Assembly (NCBI GenBank): GCA_017419465.1
Contig: JAFOLE010000204.1
Coordinates: 1 to 6,803, forward strand
From: Solobacterium sp.
GTDB taxonomy: Bacteria; Bacillota_I; Bacilli_A; Erysipelotrichales; Erysipelotrichaceae
Direction: 5' to 3'
DNA length: 6,803 nucleotides
The notes beneath the pieces were generated by a model that searched no databases, had not been told where the DNA came from, and worked only from the letters and a program-made list of their open reading frames with translations. The translations under genes and the position numbers were made by a program. Shown here in pieces: positions 6,741 to 6,803 of the stretch (positions within the stretch are counted from its first letter, which is position 1; every line of letters begins with the position of its first letter).

Positions 6741-6803
6741 CCTCCTAATTATCAGGTACTACAGAAAAAAGAATGTTTACATCATTTATATTTTATCATT
6801 ACA
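6741..6803 (-). promoter_or_regulatory. AT-rich leader of the kinase unit with candidate promoter and operator
   Basis: This stretch is much richer in A and T than the rest of the window. On the minus strand a TATAAA (6785-6790) could be a -10 box, with its -35 box beyond the right edge. Just downstream is the inverted repeat ATGTTTACAT (6773-6782), whose TGT-NN-ACA core resembles the operators of some GntR regulators. A six-T run follows (about 6765-6770 read on minus), then the TAGGAGG ribosome site at 6741-6747. The promoter and operator are candidates only. Confidence 0.4.

Noticed and set aside
6744..6751. GATAAT-like -10 box on the minus strand near the kinase start
   Set aside because: It overlaps the ribosome binding site and has no matching -35 hexamer 17 nt upstream, so it would leave almost no leader.

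Overview
This 6.8 kb window looks like part of a chromosomal carbohydrate/hydroxy-acid utilisation locus from a Gram-positive-type bacterium, most likely a Bacillota (Firmicutes) gut-type anaerobe with moderate GC content. Support for that placement is indirect: strong AGGAGG-type Shine-Dalgarno sites before most genes, compact operons with an ATGA stop/start overlap, GntR/FCD-type regulation and a GntP-type permease. No rRNA, tRNA, phage, IS or CRISPR signal was seen, so the genus cannot be named.

The window holds two convergent units. The forward unit runs left to right from beyond the left edge: a LarA-family nickel-dependent 2-hydroxyacid racemase/epimerase (5' end cut off by the window), a small SAF-domain subunit and a large catalytic subunit of a split UxaA-family (altronate/galactarate-type) dehydratase, a GntP-family organic-acid permease, a hairpin terminator, and a GntR/FCD transcriptional regulator. 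The reverse unit starts near the right edge with a MOFRL-type glycerate 2-kinase, followed 6 nt later by a 198-residue protein with two C-terminal membrane helices and no recognised function. The two units meet at a shared hairpin around 4868-4899.

The proposed joint role is inference. GntP would import a sugar acid or other 2-hydroxy acid. The LarA homologue would invert its C2 stereocentre. The two-subunit dehydratase would then remove water (or, in the SuyAB alternative, sulfite) to give a 2-keto-3-deoxy acid or keto acid. The glycerate kinase could capture a glycerate by-product as 2-phosphoglycerate, as in galactarate/glucarate breakdown. The aldolase and reductase such a route needs are not in the window. 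The real substrate is unknown, and the pairing of a nickel-pincer epimerase with a split UxaA dehydratase is the most interesting feature here.
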